Counted from the first letter of the stretch, positions 28,555 through 37,545 are shown. The stretch: DNA of 64,000 bases from Actinomycetota bacterium (GCA_020161795.1 JAIUOR010000062.1:44823-108822), one strand, 5' to 3'. A program made the numbers and translations. Notes: a model not told the origin generated them from the sequence alone.

Positions 28555-29710
28555 CAACCACGACGGCTGAGTCGGGCCGTTCGGCCGAGGTGCGCGCGGC
28601 CCCGCAGGAGGCATCGATCAAGGCCGACGCGTCGTAGCCGGCGGTGTCGGTCAGCGCCACCCCGACCCCGATCACCGGGGTGATCGGAGCCCCGGTCGAG
28701 GCCAGTTCGTCGAGCACGCGCTGATGCAATCGGGCGGCGACGGTACGCGCGTCCGACACCGAGGCGACCGGCAGCGCGACCAGCAGGCCGCCCCGTCGCT
28801 CCTCCCCGACCAGCGCCATCAGCGGAGCGGCTGCCGGCAGGCTGGCCCGCCAGGTGTGCGTCAAGGTCGCTGCCACGGGTGCCCCGAAAGCGGTGGCGAT
28901 GCGGGGCAACTCCTCCATGCACAGCGCGATCACCGCGATCCGGTCACCGGAGCGTTCACCGCGCACGGCGGCACCGGCGAGCAGGGACTCGAAGGAGGCC
29001 GAATCCAGCATGCCCTCGGTGGTGATCTCCAGGGTGGTGGCCTGCCCGCGTCCCCGCAGGGTGGATTCCGTCGCCCGGAGCACCGACATCGCGACCAGCG
29101 CCGTCATCGTGAACACGATCGACAGCAGGGAGGTGTTCCCACTGCCGAACCAGCCCTGGAAGGTCGGCGAGTCCGGGCCGAGCAGAACGAAGACCACCAG
29201 CCGCGCGGTGTAGTACACGGCGGTGGCACCCAGCACGAACGAGATGGCGATCACAACGGATTGCCGGGCGAGCACCCCGCGTCGCGACTCGACAGCACCG
29301 AGGCCGCAGAACGCAATGATCGCGGCGAACATGAGGGAGGCGCCGGCCCAGGCTCCGCCGTCGGGGCCGGCGATCAGGACGGCGATCGTCCCCGCCAGGC
29401 CGGCCGCGATGACGATCCCGCCCGGGATCCGGATGGAGTGATCGTTGAACCGGCGGCATCCCAGCCACAGACAGCCGGTCCCCACGATGAAGCAGCCGTT
29501 GCCGATCGCGACGGCCACCCACAACCCGACCGGGTCGAGCGCCCACACCAGGTAGCTGAGGGTTGTCATGGTGCCGGCGATGAAGGCAGCCGTCCAGATC
29601 CGCGCGGCGGCGCTGGGCCGGCGGTTCAGGGTCTCGATCAGGAAGAGCACCCCCGCGGTGACCATCACCAGCGCGGTCACGACGTTCAGCGTGGTCGAAT
29701 CCAGCGTCAT
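28547..29710 (-). CDS. membrane protein with a degenerate GGDEF-like domain
   Basis: A 387-residue protein. The first 215 residues contain about seven hydrophobic helices (first MTLDSTTLNVVTALVMVTAGVLF), like MHYT/7TM-type sensory inputs. The C-terminal 150 residues follow a GGDEF-type pattern (LDSASFESLLAGAA, RIAVIALCMEELPRI, ending ASCGAARTSAERPDSAVVVA), but where the GG(D/E)EF loop should be there is GEERRGG. It therefore probably does not make c-di-GMP; it may bind a nucleotide or signal by protein contact. It starts three bases after the kinase stop and is likely co-transcribed with it. Confidence 0.75.
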   Translation of the reverse strand: MTLDSTTLNVVTALVMVTAGVLFLIETLNRRPSAAARIWTAAFIAGTMTTLSYLVWALDPVGLWVAVAIGNGCFIVGTGCLWLGCRRFNDHSIRIPGGIVIAAGLAGTIAVLIAGPDGGAWAGASLMFAAIIAFCGLGAVESRRGVLARQSVVIAISFVLGATAVYYTARLVVFVLLGPDSPTFQGWFGSGNTSLLSIVFTMTALVAMSVLRATESTLRGRGQATTLEITTEGMLDSASFESLLAGAAVRGERSGDRIAVIALCMEELPRIATAFGAPVAATLTHTWRASLPAAAPLMALVGEERRGGLLVALPVASVSDARTVAARLHQRVLDELASTGAPITPVIGVGVALTDTAGYDASALIDASCGAARTSAERPDSAVVVAA

Positions 29711-29713
29711 CTG

Positions 29714-31342
29714 TCATTCGCCTTTCGGATTGGTGGCCGGCAACCGGACCAGGAACGCCGCTCCGTTGCCGAGGGTGCTGCGAACGGTGATCTCGCCACC
29801 ATGGGCGCGTGCGATGTCCCGGCTGATCGCCAGGCCCAGTCCGTTGCCGTGGATGGTGCTCTGCCGCACCGAGTCGCTACGGAAGTAGGGTTCGAACAGC
29901 TGTGGCTGTTCCTCGGCGGAGATGCCGGGGCCGTCGTCGCGGACGACGATCCAGCTCTGCTGGCCGTCGCTGGTGCAGCCCACCTCGATCAGGCCGCCCT
30001 CATCGGCGTACTTGATGGCATTCGTGACCAGGTTGTCGACGACCTGCCGGATCCGCTGGACGTCGGCCCAGGCCTCGGCCGGTTCCACCCCGCTGGCGTC
30101 GATCGTCATCCGCCGCTCCCGGGCCCGCGGCAGCGCCTCCTCGACCGCCGCCCGCACGACGGTGCTCAGATCCACCGGTACCGGATCGATGGCGGGCTTG
30201 CTGCCGCTGCGCGATGCCGCGGCCGTGGTCAGGATGTCGGCGACCAGGCTGAGCAGGCGTTCGCCGCCACGTTCGGCGACCTCGAGCCGTCGCCGGGTGT
30301 CCGGGGACAGCGATTCGTCCTCCAGCGTCAGTTCGAGATAGCCCAGGATCGAGGTCAACGGCGTGCGCAGCTCGTGGGAGACCGAGGCGATCAGGTCCTC
30401 CCGGGCGCGCAGCGCCAGTTGCTCGGCGGTCACGTCCTCCACCACGACGATCGAGCCCACCTCCTCACCGCGGGCATCGCGGATCCGTCGGGCGGAGAAC
30501 CGGACGGCCCGTCGGTCGGCCCCGGCGGGACCCAGCCACATCAGCTCGGCCTCGTAGCGCTCGCCGCGGCGCACCCGGGTGATCGGACGGTCGGATTCCG
30601 GGACGAGGGTGTGCCCGTCCGCCGCGTAGATCACGCCGCCGGTTCGCTCGTACACCCGCCACAGCCGGGAATAGGCCTCGTTGGAGAATTCGATCTCGCC
30701 GGTGGGGCCGAGCCGCACCACGCCGAAGTCGACGGCATCGAGCACGTCGGTGACCAGCTCCTCCTGGCTCCGCGCGCGTTCGGCGGTGCGACGCAACGCC
30801 TGCGACTGCCGATCCAGCAGGTCGCGCTGGGCATCCGCCCGCCGCGACATCAGGTAGGAGATCGCGGTCATGCCGGCCAGGAACAGGGGAAAGAGCACCA
30901 GCGACAGGGTCGGCTGCTGGGTCGCGTCGAGCAGGCTGGTGAAGACGTAGGCGGCGCTGGCCACGACCGCCGTCGGGACGGCCCCGGCCAGCCCGAAGGA
31001 CCAGGTCATGCCGATCACCGGAATCACCCACAGCAGGCCGAACCCAGAGACCGGGGCCCCAATGCGCAGCAGGCCGATCATCGTGATGTCGAGGAGCGCC
31101 AATCCCACGGTCACGAAAGGCGACAGCCGCTCGGCCGGAATCACCACCGCGGTGGCGAGCGCGACGAACCCGAGCACGACCCCCAGGAAGACCACCGACG
31201 GATACCGCTCCTCGCCGATGAGCAGCGCGAGCAGCGCCCCGACGATGACGATCGGAGCGAGGATCAGCTGGCTCAGCAGGGTGATCCGGGCGCGTCCCAC
31301 GTCGGCCAGGCGGGGCCTCGTCGTCGGCCCGGCTAATCCCAT
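29714..31342 (-). CDS. membrane sensor histidine kinase with PAS domain
   Basis: A 542-residue kinase. Five or six helices (about 20-165) lead into a coiled segment, a PAS domain (about 195-305, with GVVRLGPTGEIEFSNEAY), a HisKA domain with phospho-acceptor His323 in [12 protein letters not shown], and a HATPase with N box NLVTNAIKYADEG, G1 DDGPGIS and G2 GNGLGLAISRDIARAHGG. TACTGT (complement of 31349-31354) ends six bases before the ATG, so it is probably leaderless. The response regulator at 27804 is the likely partner. Confidence 0.93.
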   Translation of the reverse strand: MGLAGPTTRPRLADVGRARITLLSQLILAPIVIVGALLALLIGEERYPSVVFLGVVLGFVALATAVVIPAERLSPFVTVGLALLDITMIGLLRIGAPVSGFGLLWVIPVIGMTWSFGLAGAVPTAVVASAAYVFTSLLDATQQPTLSLVLFPLFLAGMTAISYLMSRRADAQRDLLDRQSQALRRTAERARSQEELVTDVLDAVDFGVVRLGPTGEIEFSNEAYSRLWRVYERTGGVIYAADGHTLVPESDRPITRVRRGERYEAELMWLGPAGADRRAVRFSARRIRDARGEEVGSIVVVEDVTAEQLALRAREDLIASVSHELRTPLTSILGYLELTLEDESLSPDTRRRLEVAERGGERLLSLVADILTTAAASRSGSKPAIDPVPVDLSTVVRAAVEEALPRARERRMTIDASGVEPAEAWADVQRIRQVVDNLVTNAIKYADEGGLIEVGCTSDGQQSWIVVRDDGPGISAEEQPQLFEPYFRSDSVRQSTIHGNGLGLAISRDIARAHGGEITVRSTLGNGAAFLVRLPATNPKGE

Positions 31343-31369
31343 GCGCAGACAGTATCCGGTCGATCGCGT

Positions 31370-32173
31370 TCAGCGCAGGAACAGCGACCGCAGCCGGCGG
31401 GTGGTGAAGGCGATGCCGGCCAGCGACATGATCACGAAGTAGCCCAGGTGGACGGCCGTGCTGGCCTCGAAGTGGCCCACCGAGAGCTGGCGCATCAGCT
31501 CGACGCCGTGCCACAGCGGCAGCGCCATCACGAACCACTGCACCGGCTCGGGGAAGACGCTGATCGGGAACAGCGTGGCCGAGAACATGAACATCGGCAG
31601 CAGCGCGATGTTGATCCAGTCCATCTGCTGGAAGGTGGTGAAGTAGCTGGTGATCGCCATCCCGAGGGCCGCGAAGCCGAGCGCGATCAGCAGCGCCACC
31701 GGGATCATCGCCAGCGCCCACCAGGAGGTCGCCAGCCCCAGCAGCGCGATCACCGCGGTGAAGCCGAGCGCGTAGAGGAAGCCGCGGAACAGGGCCATGA
31801 AGATCTCGCCGATCGCCACGTCCAGCGGGCCGAGCGAGGTCGCCAGCATGCCCTGATAGAGCTTGGCGAACCGCAGCTTGAAGAAGACATTCCAGGTGGA
31901 GTCGTAGATCGCGCCGTTCATCGCCGAGGTCGCCAGCAGCGCCGGGGCGATGAACGCCGCGTACGGAATCGGACGACCGCCCGGACCGGTCACCTCGCCG
32001 ATCAGCTGACCCAGGCCGAACCCCATCGCGAGCAGGTAGAACACCGGCTCGAAGAAGCCGGAGACGATCACGATCCAGTTCTGGTTGCGGATCACCTTGA
32101 AGCCGCGTTCGATCACCGCACGGGCATTGCCCGAGGAGTTCGCGGCGACCCAGCTGCGCTGCTCGATGCTCAT
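31370..32173 (-). CDS. ABC-2 type transporter permease (NodJ/DrrB-like)
   Basis: A 267-residue permease with about six helices. It begins MSIEQRSWVAANSSGNARAVIERGFKV-like and contains the ABC-2 loop around RFAKLYQGMLATSLGPLDVAIGE and the characteristic LFPISVFPEPVQWFVMALPLWHGVELMRQL near the end. ATG 32173 overlaps the stop of the preceding permease by four bases (ATGA). Two similar but non-identical permeases likely form a heterodimer with the ATPase at 33014. Substrate could be a drug, lipid or oligosaccharide. Confidence 0.92.
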   Translation of the reverse strand: MSIEQRSWVAANSSGNARAVIERGFKVIRNQNWIVIVSGFFEPVFYLLAMGFGLGQLIGEVTGPGGRPIPYAAFIAPALLATSAMNGAIYDSTWNVFFKLRFAKLYQGMLATSLGPLDVAIGEIFMALFRGFLYALGFTAVIALLGLATSWWALAMIPVALLIALGFAALGMAITSYFTTFQQMDWINIALLPMFMFSATLFPISVFPEPVQWFVMALPLWHGVELMRQLSVGHFEASTAVHLGYFVIMSLAGIAFTTRRLRSLFLR

Positions 32174-33021
32174 TTCGCCAGCCTCCGGGTGAAGATCCGG
32201 GCCGCCAGCACCGTGCCGCCGAGGGTCAGCGCCACCAGGAACGCCAGGTGGACGGCGACCAGCCAGCCGGGCACCGGCAGGCCGAAGCCGAGCAGCCGGG
32301 CCACCTGGGTGCCGTGCCACATCGGCGAAATCCAGCCGATCCACTGCAGGTAGATCGGCATCGACTCCAACGGGAAGAAGGTTCCGGCGAAGAGGAACAT
32401 CGGGTTGATGACGAACCGCTGAACGAGCGAGAACTGAAACCCCTCGTCCTCCAGGGTTGCGGCATAGGCCATCAGCGGCGTGCCCAGGGCCATCGCGGCC
32501 AACGCCGCGACCGCGATCATCGGCCAGGAGCCGAACCCGACCACCCCGGCGATCACCAGGATCAGCCAGAACACCGTGGCCTCGAGCACGAACCGGATGC
32601 CGACAGCCACCACCTCGCCGACCGCCACCTGCAGCGGTGCGGCCGCTGTCGCGGCGCGAGCGAAGTAGAGCTTGCTCCACTTGAACCCGTCCATCACCGG
32701 AAAGGTCAGCTCGCTGCCCGCCGACATCACCACCGTGCTAACCAGCAGCCCCGGGGCGACGAAGGTGAGGTAGGGAACGCCGGCGACCCCGCCGGAACCG
32801 GAATCCACCAGCGTCCCCAGCCCGACGCCCATCGCGATCAGGTAGAGGATCGGCGTGAGCAGCGAACTGCCGACGGCGGAGGTCCAGTACGCCTTCATGC
32901 CGCGCAGCCGCCACTCGGCCTGGTACCACCAGCCCCAGCGACGGACGCGCCGGGCCTGCTGGGCGGCCGGCAGCGCCCGGCCCGAGTAGGCTAGGGCGTT
33001 GGTGTCGACGAAGTCAGTCAA
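32170..33021 (-). CDS. ABC-2 type transporter permease (NodJ/DrrB-like)
   Basis: A 283-residue permease paralogous to the next gene. Shared landmarks are KLYFARAATAAAPLQVAVGEVVAVG and FAGTFFPLESMPIYLQWIGWISPMWHGTQVARL. An N-terminal cytoplasmic stretch of about 45 residues precedes the first helix (SLLTPILYLIAMGVGLG). Its start overlaps the end of the ATPase gene by 8 bases, placing it second in the operon. Confidence 0.92.
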   Translation of the reverse strand: MTDFVDTNALAYSGRALPAAQQARRVRRWGWWYQAEWRLRGMKAYWTSAVGSSLLTPILYLIAMGVGLGTLVDSGSGGVAGVPYLTFVAPGLLVSTVVMSAGSELTFPVMDGFKWSKLYFARAATAAAPLQVAVGEVVAVGIRFVLEATVFWLILVIAGVVGFGSWPMIAVAALAAMALGTPLMAYAATLEDEGFQFSLVQRFVINPMFLFAGTFFPLESMPIYLQWIGWISPMWHGTQVARLLGFGLPVPGWLVAVHLAFLVALTLGGTVLAARIFTRRLAK

Positions 33022-33931
33022 TCAGGCTCCGTCCGGTCAGCCGGAGGAAGACGTCCTCCAGCGAGGAGCGACGCACCAGCGAGGTCACCGGCACCAGCCC
33101 GCGATGGTGGACGGCGGCCAGCGCGGCCTCGCCGTCGTCGGTGTAGAGCAGCACCCGGTCGGGCAGCACCTCCAGCCGTCCCAGGTCGCGCAACTGGTCG
33201 ACCAGGGTGCCATTGCGCTCGGAGCCGAACCGCAACTCCAGCACCTCCCGGGTGGCGTACTGGCGGATGAGCGTGGGCGGAGAGCCCTCGGCGACGATCC
33301 GGCCGTGATCGATCACGATCAGCCGGTCGCAGAGCTGCTCGGCCTCGTCCATGAAGTGGGTGGTGACGATCAGGGTGACGCCCTGCTCCTTGAGCCGGAA
33401 CAGCCGATCCCACAGGATGTGCCGGGCCTGCGGGTCGAGGCCGGTGGTCGGCTCGTCCAGCAGCAGGACGCGGGGTTCGTTGACCAGCGCGCGGGCGATC
33501 GTGAGCCGGCGCTTCATGCCGCCGGAGAGGTTGTCGACCTTCTCGCCGGCCTTCTCGGTGAGCTGGGCGAAGGCCAGCAGTTCGTCCGCCTTCGGGTTCA
33601 GGTAGGAGTACGGCAGGCCGAAGTAGCGGCCGTACATCACCAGGTTCTCGCGGGCACGCAGTTCGCCGTCGAGGTTGTCGGTCTGCGGGACGACGCCGAG
33701 GTTCGCCCGCACCTCCGGGCCGTTCACCTCCGGGTCGAGGCCGTTGACCAGCAGCGTCCCCGAGGTGCGCAGGCTGGTGCCGCCGATCATCCGCATGGTG
33801 GTGGACTTCCCGGCTCCGTTGGGCCCGAGCAGCCCGAAGGACTCGCCCGACGCGACCTCGAAGGAGATGGCGTCGACCGCACGCAGTTCGCCGTAGACCT
33901 TGGTCAGATCACGGGCTTCGATCACAGGCAC
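33014..33931 (-). CDS. ABC transporter ATP-binding protein (NodI/DrrA-like)
   Basis: The ATPase of a NodIJ-type exporter, about 305 residues. Walker A is LLGPNGAGKST, the signature LSGGMKRRLTIARAL, Walker B VLLLDEPTTGLD and H-loop VTTHFMDEAEQLCDRL. The C-terminal 80 residues form the usual DrrA/NodI regulatory extension. GTG 33931 gives MPVIEARDLTKVYG and has AAGG eight bases upstream; an ATG at 33985 is possible and would add 18 residues and overlap the hydrolase gene. Two permease genes follow with short overlaps. Confidence 0.9.
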   Translation of the reverse strand: MPVIEARDLTKVYGELRAVDAISFEVASGESFGLLGPNGAGKSTTMRMIGGTSLRTSGTLLVNGLDPEVNGPEVRANLGVVPQTDNLDGELRARENLVMYGRYFGLPYSYLNPKADELLAFAQLTEKAGEKVDNLSGGMKRRLTIARALVNEPRVLLLDEPTTGLDPQARHILWDRLFRLKEQGVTLIVTTHFMDEAEQLCDRLIVIDHGRIVAEGSPPTLIRQYATREVLELRFGSERNGTLVDQLRDLGRLEVLPDRVLLYTDDGEAALAAVHHRGLVPVTSLVRRSSLEDVFLRLTGRSLID

Positions 33932-33972
33932 GCGGGACACCTTATCCACCGCGACTGACAGCGCCGACCGGC

Positions 33973-34536
33973 TCAGGCCCCGCATAACAGTTCCGCCACC
34001 AACGGCAGCGTCGTGATGCCGTCCGCGACGATGAAATGGCCCGCGTTCGCCACTGTGACGATCTCGGCGCCGAGCTCAGCGCCGAGGGCCCGCGACAGCG
34101 AGGGCGGCACCAGGTAGTCGTCGTCGGAGAGCACGGCGACGCGGGTGCGGGTTCGGGCGGCGGTGCGCTCGAGATCAGGCCGGGTGAGGGTGAACGACCG
34201 CAGCTCCGGCAGTTCCGGGGAGGGCTGGACGAACCCGGAGACGGCGATCAGCGCGCCCAGGTTCCAGTCCCCCTCGACCCGGTCCAGCGCATGCAGCGCG
34301 GTCACCGCGCCCAGGCTGTGCCCGACGATCCCGGTCCGTTCGTCGGGCGTCCCGATGGCGGCCAGGGCAGCGCTCACCCAGGGTTCCAGCTCAGGGGCGT
34401 CCGAACGCGGCAGGGCCGGCACCTCGGCCGCGATCCCGGACGCCTCCAACTCGTCCTTCAGCCAGCCGAACCAGTTGTCCGCCGGATTCGAGAGGTACCC
34501 GTGGAGGATGATCACTCGGTCGAGTCCGAAAGGCAT
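33973..34536 (-). CDS. RBBP9/YdeN-family alpha/beta hydrolase
   Basis: A 187-residue serine hydrolase. It starts with DRVIILHGYLSNPADNWFGWLKDEL; the nucleophile elbow is GIVGHSLGAVTALHAL, the acid probably in LSDDDYLVP and the base His in NAGHFIVADG. Family members include RBBP9 and YdeN; the substrate is not predictable. TAAGCT (complement of 34544-34549) ends seven bases before the ATG (leaderless). It is divergent from yigZ with 53 bp between the two start codons. Confidence 0.9.
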   Translation of the reverse strand: MPFGLDRVIILHGYLSNPADNWFGWLKDELEASGIAAEVPALPRSDAPELEPWVSAALAAIGTPDERTGIVGHSLGAVTALHALDRVEGDWNLGALIAVSGFVQPSPELPELRSFTLTRPDLERTAARTRTRVAVLSDDDYLVPPSLSRALGAELGAEIVTVANAGHFIVADGITTLPLVAELLCGA

Positions 34537-34589
34537 GGCGGGAAGCTTAACCCCCGGTGACGGATGCGGGCGAGGGCTAGGCTGCCCAG

Positions 34590-35237
34590 GTGAGTTCCGC
34601 GCTGCCCTCGACCATCGCGGCGCGGGTGGAGCACGAGGTCGTGATCAAGAAGTCGCGGTTCATCGCCACCCTCGTCCCGGTGCGCAGCGTCGCCGAGGCG
34701 GACGGCGAGATCGCCGCGCTGCGCAGGCAGTACTGGGACGCCCGTCACAACTGCACCGCGCTGGTGGTCGGGACGCACGCCGATCAGCAGCGTTCCAGCG
34801 ACGACGGCGAGCCCTCCGGAACCGCCGGCGTCCCCATGCTGGAGGTGCTGCGGCACCGCGAGTTGACCGATCTGGTGGCAGTGGTGACCCGCTACTTCGG
34901 CGGCGTCCTGCTGGGTGCCGGCGGGCTGGTCCGGGCCTACTCCGGTGCGGTCGCGGAAGCGGTCGATCACGCCCGGCTCGTCCGCCGCGAGCTACTGACC
35001 GAGATCACCCTCGACGTCCCCCACACCGAAGCCGGCCGGCTCGACAACTGGCTGCGTGACTGGGCAGCCACCCACGACGCGGTATGGGAGGAGCCGGCCT
35101 GGACGGCGGTGGCCCGCTTCCGGCTACTGGTTCCACCGACCGCCCTGGCAGCGCTCGCCGACGACGTCGCGGCCTTCTCGGCCGGCGCGCTCGTCCCGGT
35201 CGAGGGTGACAGCCGCGTGGTCGACGTCCCGAACTGA
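34590..35237 (+). CDS. yigZ: YigZ/IMPACT-family protein
   Basis: A 215-residue protein of the UPF0029/IMPACT family. The core has EVVIKKSRFIATLVPV, DARHNCTALVVG, SDDGEPSGTAGVPMLEVL and VVTRYFGGVLLGAGGLVRAY; the C-terminal 75 residues are the DUF1949 ferredoxin-like domain. Bacterial members associate with ribosomes or resemble elongation-factor domains; the exact role is unsettled. GTG 34590 is six bases after TAGGCT (34578-34583), so the mRNA is probably leaderless. It ends in a palindrome shared with the converging YcxB-like gene. Confidence 0.93.
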   Translation: MSSALPSTIAARVEHEVVIKKSRFIATLVPVRSVAEADGEIAALRRQYWDARHNCTALVVGTHADQQRSSDDGEPSGTAGVPMLEVLRHRELTDLVAVVTRYFGGVLLGAGGLVRAYSGAVAEAVDHARLVRRELLTEITLDVPHTEAGRLDNWLRDWAATHDAVWEEPAWTAVARFRLLVPPTALAALADDVAAFSAGALVPVEGDSRVVDVPN

Positions 35238-35249
35238 CCGCACGGTCAG
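35234..35249. terminator. near-perfect stop-codon palindrome between yigZ and the YcxB-like gene
   Basis: CTGACCG (35234-35240) and CGGTCAG (35243-35249) are a 7-bp inverted repeat with a two-base spacer. TGA of yigZ and TGA of the opposite gene are inside the two arms. Confidence 0.5.
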
Positions 35250-35761
35250 CCGGCCGCCAGCTTCCCCTGGGTGAAGCGGGCCAGCTCGGCCACCCCGGCA
35301 CCCGCCCGTTTGGGGACGATCAGCGCCTCCAGGTCGCCGGTGAAGACGTACAGGTGCTGCCCGGATTCCTCGACCCGGCGGACACGCTCCCAGCCCACCA
35401 CGGCCTGACTCGCCGTGGCGGCCTCGGTGATCCCCCGTTCGTCCCAGGTCAGGACGGTCTCGCCGAGCCGGCCCAGGTCGCCGGCGCGGGCGAGCTGGTT
35501 CAGCTGGACGTTGACCGCCCGCCGTTGGATGGCGGGCCAGATGAACCACATCACCCCGGCCGCCGCGGCCGTCATCAGCAGTGCCGTGAACGGCTCGCGG
35601 GACAGGAACCAGAAGACCACCGCCGCCATCACCGCGGCGGCCAGCGTCCCCGTGGTCCGGATCCGGTGCGATTGCGCCAGGATCATCGGCGAGGACTTCG
35701 CGGCGTACCGGTTGAACGCGACGTAGTCGTCATTGGTCAGGGTGTACTCAAGCCTCCCCAT
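35246..35761 (-). CDS. YcxB-like membrane protein
   Basis: A 171-residue protein. A short N-terminal beta segment (LEYTLTNDDYVAFNRY) precedes two membrane helices (about 36-70: TLAAAVMAAVVFWFL, ALLMTAAAAGVMWFIW). A C-terminal PH-like domain follows with TVLTWDERGITEAATASQAVVGWERVRRV and LYVFTGDLEALIVPKRA, as in the YcxB family. Function unknown. It starts seven bases after the DUF4921 gene ends and is probably in its operon. Confidence 0.82.
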   Translation of the reverse strand: MGRLEYTLTNDDYVAFNRYAAKSSPMILAQSHRIRTTGTLAAAVMAAVVFWFLSREPFTALLMTAAAAGVMWFIWPAIQRRAVNVQLNQLARAGDLGRLGETVLTWDERGITEAATASQAVVGWERVRRVEESGQHLYVFTGDLEALIVPKRAGAGVAELARFTQGKLAAG

Positions 35762-35768
35762 CGCGGCC

Positions 35769-37103
35769 TCAGCGGCCGTGCGCGTAGCGCAGCGGGTTGG
35801 GACGGCAGGCCGCCTCGGTGGCGATCTGCAGGTTGGCGATCCTCCGCTCGTCCCGCAGCCGGTACAGGTTGGGCACCAGCCGGTCCCGGATCGCGTAGGG
35901 GTCGATGGTGTTGAGGTAGATCTTGGTCGCGCCCTCGAAGCCGGCCACTGTCGAGATCCGCCACTTCAGCATCACCCGCCACGGCATCGGCAGGTCGGTG
36001 TCGATCGGACGGTAGTGCCACTCCTCGTTGCAGGGCACCGCCACCCCGGTGGCTGCGTGCATGGCATGGATCATGTCCGACATCCCGCGCAGTTCGTCCG
36101 GCTCGTGTTCCCACGGGTCGCAGTGCTCGGACTTGGAGTAGATCTCGATCGTCGGATACCGGTGGCCGAAGCCCGCGAAGGCGATCGCGTGCGCGTTCTC
36201 GGCGATCACCAGGTTCTTGTAGGCGGCGTAGTTGGCGCCGTACTCGTTGAAGATGTTGGGGTTGCTCCGCAGCCGCGTGATCGCCTGCTCGTGCTGGGAT
36301 CCGCGCTCATCGATCGCCACCAGCTGCTTGTGCAGGTGGTCGAAGGACGCGCCCGCCGGCCGCAGCCAGTTCTGGAAGACCGCGACGTAGCGGGCGTAGC
36401 GGTTCAGCTCGAACAGCGCCCGGGTGGCCTCGGCGGTATAGCTGATGAAGCGCTCGTGCTCGTCGGGGGTCAGCGTCCCCGACGAGGCCAACTGGGTGTT
36501 GTCCGTGGCTCCGTCGACGAAGTGACGTCGCGCCACGATCACGTCGTGACCGCCACCGAAGAAGCCGGAGGCCGCCTGCAGCTGACCCTCCTCGCCCAGC
36601 GCGTCGATCTGCTCCTCGGTCCGCCCGCCGGCGCGCAGCTTGGCGCGCACCACGTCGAGGACGTGCGTCCGTCCGATCTCGGAGGCCAGGTAGGCCTCCT
36701 TGCGCTCCCGCACCAGGGTGGGCAGCACATAGCCGTAGTTGGCGTGCCAGTAGTCGTAGGAGAGGATCTCGAACAGGTTGGGGATCCGGCGGAACTCGGC
36801 CACCGTGCTCTCCAGTTCGGCAGCGGGGGTGCGGTAGCGGGTCTCCCAATTGCCGTCGGGGTGCCGCACCACGCGCGACTTCTCCGGCGGCGTCTCGAAG
36901 TAGCGCCGCTCGCAGAAGGCGCAATGCCTGCCGTGTTGCGCGGGATCCAGCGGCACCGGATCAGGCAGTTGCACGCCCAGCGGACGGTTGCCCCGCCCGG
37001 CCACGGTCCACACCTCGGTGCCGGTGAATGGATTCAACTGCTTGACGGTTCCGTCCGCCAATTCCGTCAGCCAGTCCGGTTCCCGCATGTACGGCTGCAG
37101 CAT
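35769..37103 (-). CDS. DUF4921/GalT-like HIT-superfamily protein
   Basis: A 444-residue protein related to galactose-1-phosphate uridylyltransferases. It has a Cys pair in HCAFCERRYFETPPEKSR-like context, a region EFRRIPNLFEILSYDYWHANYG and the histidine-triad-like SFDHLHKQL motif where GalT has HPHxQ. These suggest zinc binding and nucleotidyl transfer, but no gal genes are nearby and the substrate is unknown. ATG 37103 is chosen because GGGAGGG lies just before it; an in-frame GTG at 37127 would add eight residues. Confidence 0.82.
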   Translation of the reverse strand: MLQPYMREPDWLTELADGTVKQLNPFTGTEVWTVAGRGNRPLGVQLPDPVPLDPAQHGRHCAFCERRYFETPPEKSRVVRHPDGNWETRYRTPAAELESTVAEFRRIPNLFEILSYDYWHANYGYVLPTLVRERKEAYLASEIGRTHVLDVVRAKLRAGGRTEEQIDALGEEGQLQAASGFFGGGHDVIVARRHFVDGATDNTQLASSGTLTPDEHERFISYTAEATRALFELNRYARYVAVFQNWLRPAGASFDHLHKQLVAIDERGSQHEQAITRLRSNPNIFNEYGANYAAYKNLVIAENAHAIAFAGFGHRYPTIEIYSKSEHCDPWEHEPDELRGMSDMIHAMHAATGVAVPCNEEWHYRPIDTDLPMPWRVMLKWRISTVAGFEGATKIYLNTIDPYAIRDRLVPNLYRLRDERRIANLQIATEAACRPNPLRYAHGR

Positions 37104-37239
37104 GACCCTCCCTCGCGTCGGCGCCACGGCAGCAGCGCAGTTCCATCCGGACGAGTCCCGAGCCTACCGAACCCGCTTGGGATCCCGGCGAACCACCCCC
37201 GCCGAACAGCGGACGGAACGAGCCACTCCCAGGTCGCCC

Positions 37240-37530
37240 TCAGCTCGGGACGAGCGACAACTCGACCGCGACGACGTCCCCCACACCGACTCCGGCTGGC
37301 CCGCGGACCGCGTTCTTCAGGGGCAGCAGGTAACCGCCGTCGCGAGGGAACAGCGACGTGGTGAAGCTGATTCCGGCGATCGTCGCGCGCACCGGGATGA
37401 CGCCCCAGCCGTAGGTGAACGCGGTGGCGACGGCCCCGATCTCATCGCTCTCCGGTTGCGGGATGACCACGTAGTAGAACGGCGCCGGGCCGCGCCACTC
37501 GATCACCTCGCCGTCGAATTCGAGCTCCAT
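37240..37530 (-). CDS. DUF1905 domain protein
   Basis: A 96-residue beta-rich protein matching DUF1905: it begins MELEFDGEVIEWRGPAPFYYVVIP, contains GWGVIPVRATIAGISFTTSLFPRDGGYLLPLKNAVR and ends GVGVGDVVAVELSLVPS. The family often stands alone or fused to YdeI-type domains; no biochemical role is established. It starts 15 bases after the end of the DinB-like gene and may belong to the same transcript. Confidence 0.87.
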   Translation of the reverse strand: MELEFDGEVIEWRGPAPFYYVVIPQPESDEIGAVATAFTYGWGVIPVRATIAGISFTTSLFPRDGGYLLPLKNAVRGPAGVGVGDVVAVELSLVPS

Positions 37531-37545
37531 TCGGCAAGTATCCCC

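Noticed and set aside
28724..31336. An 870-codon plus-strand open frame opposite the histidine kinase and GGDEF-like gene.
   Set aside because: It is the antisense of two clear genes and its sequence is His/Arg/Asp/Gln-rich low complexity.
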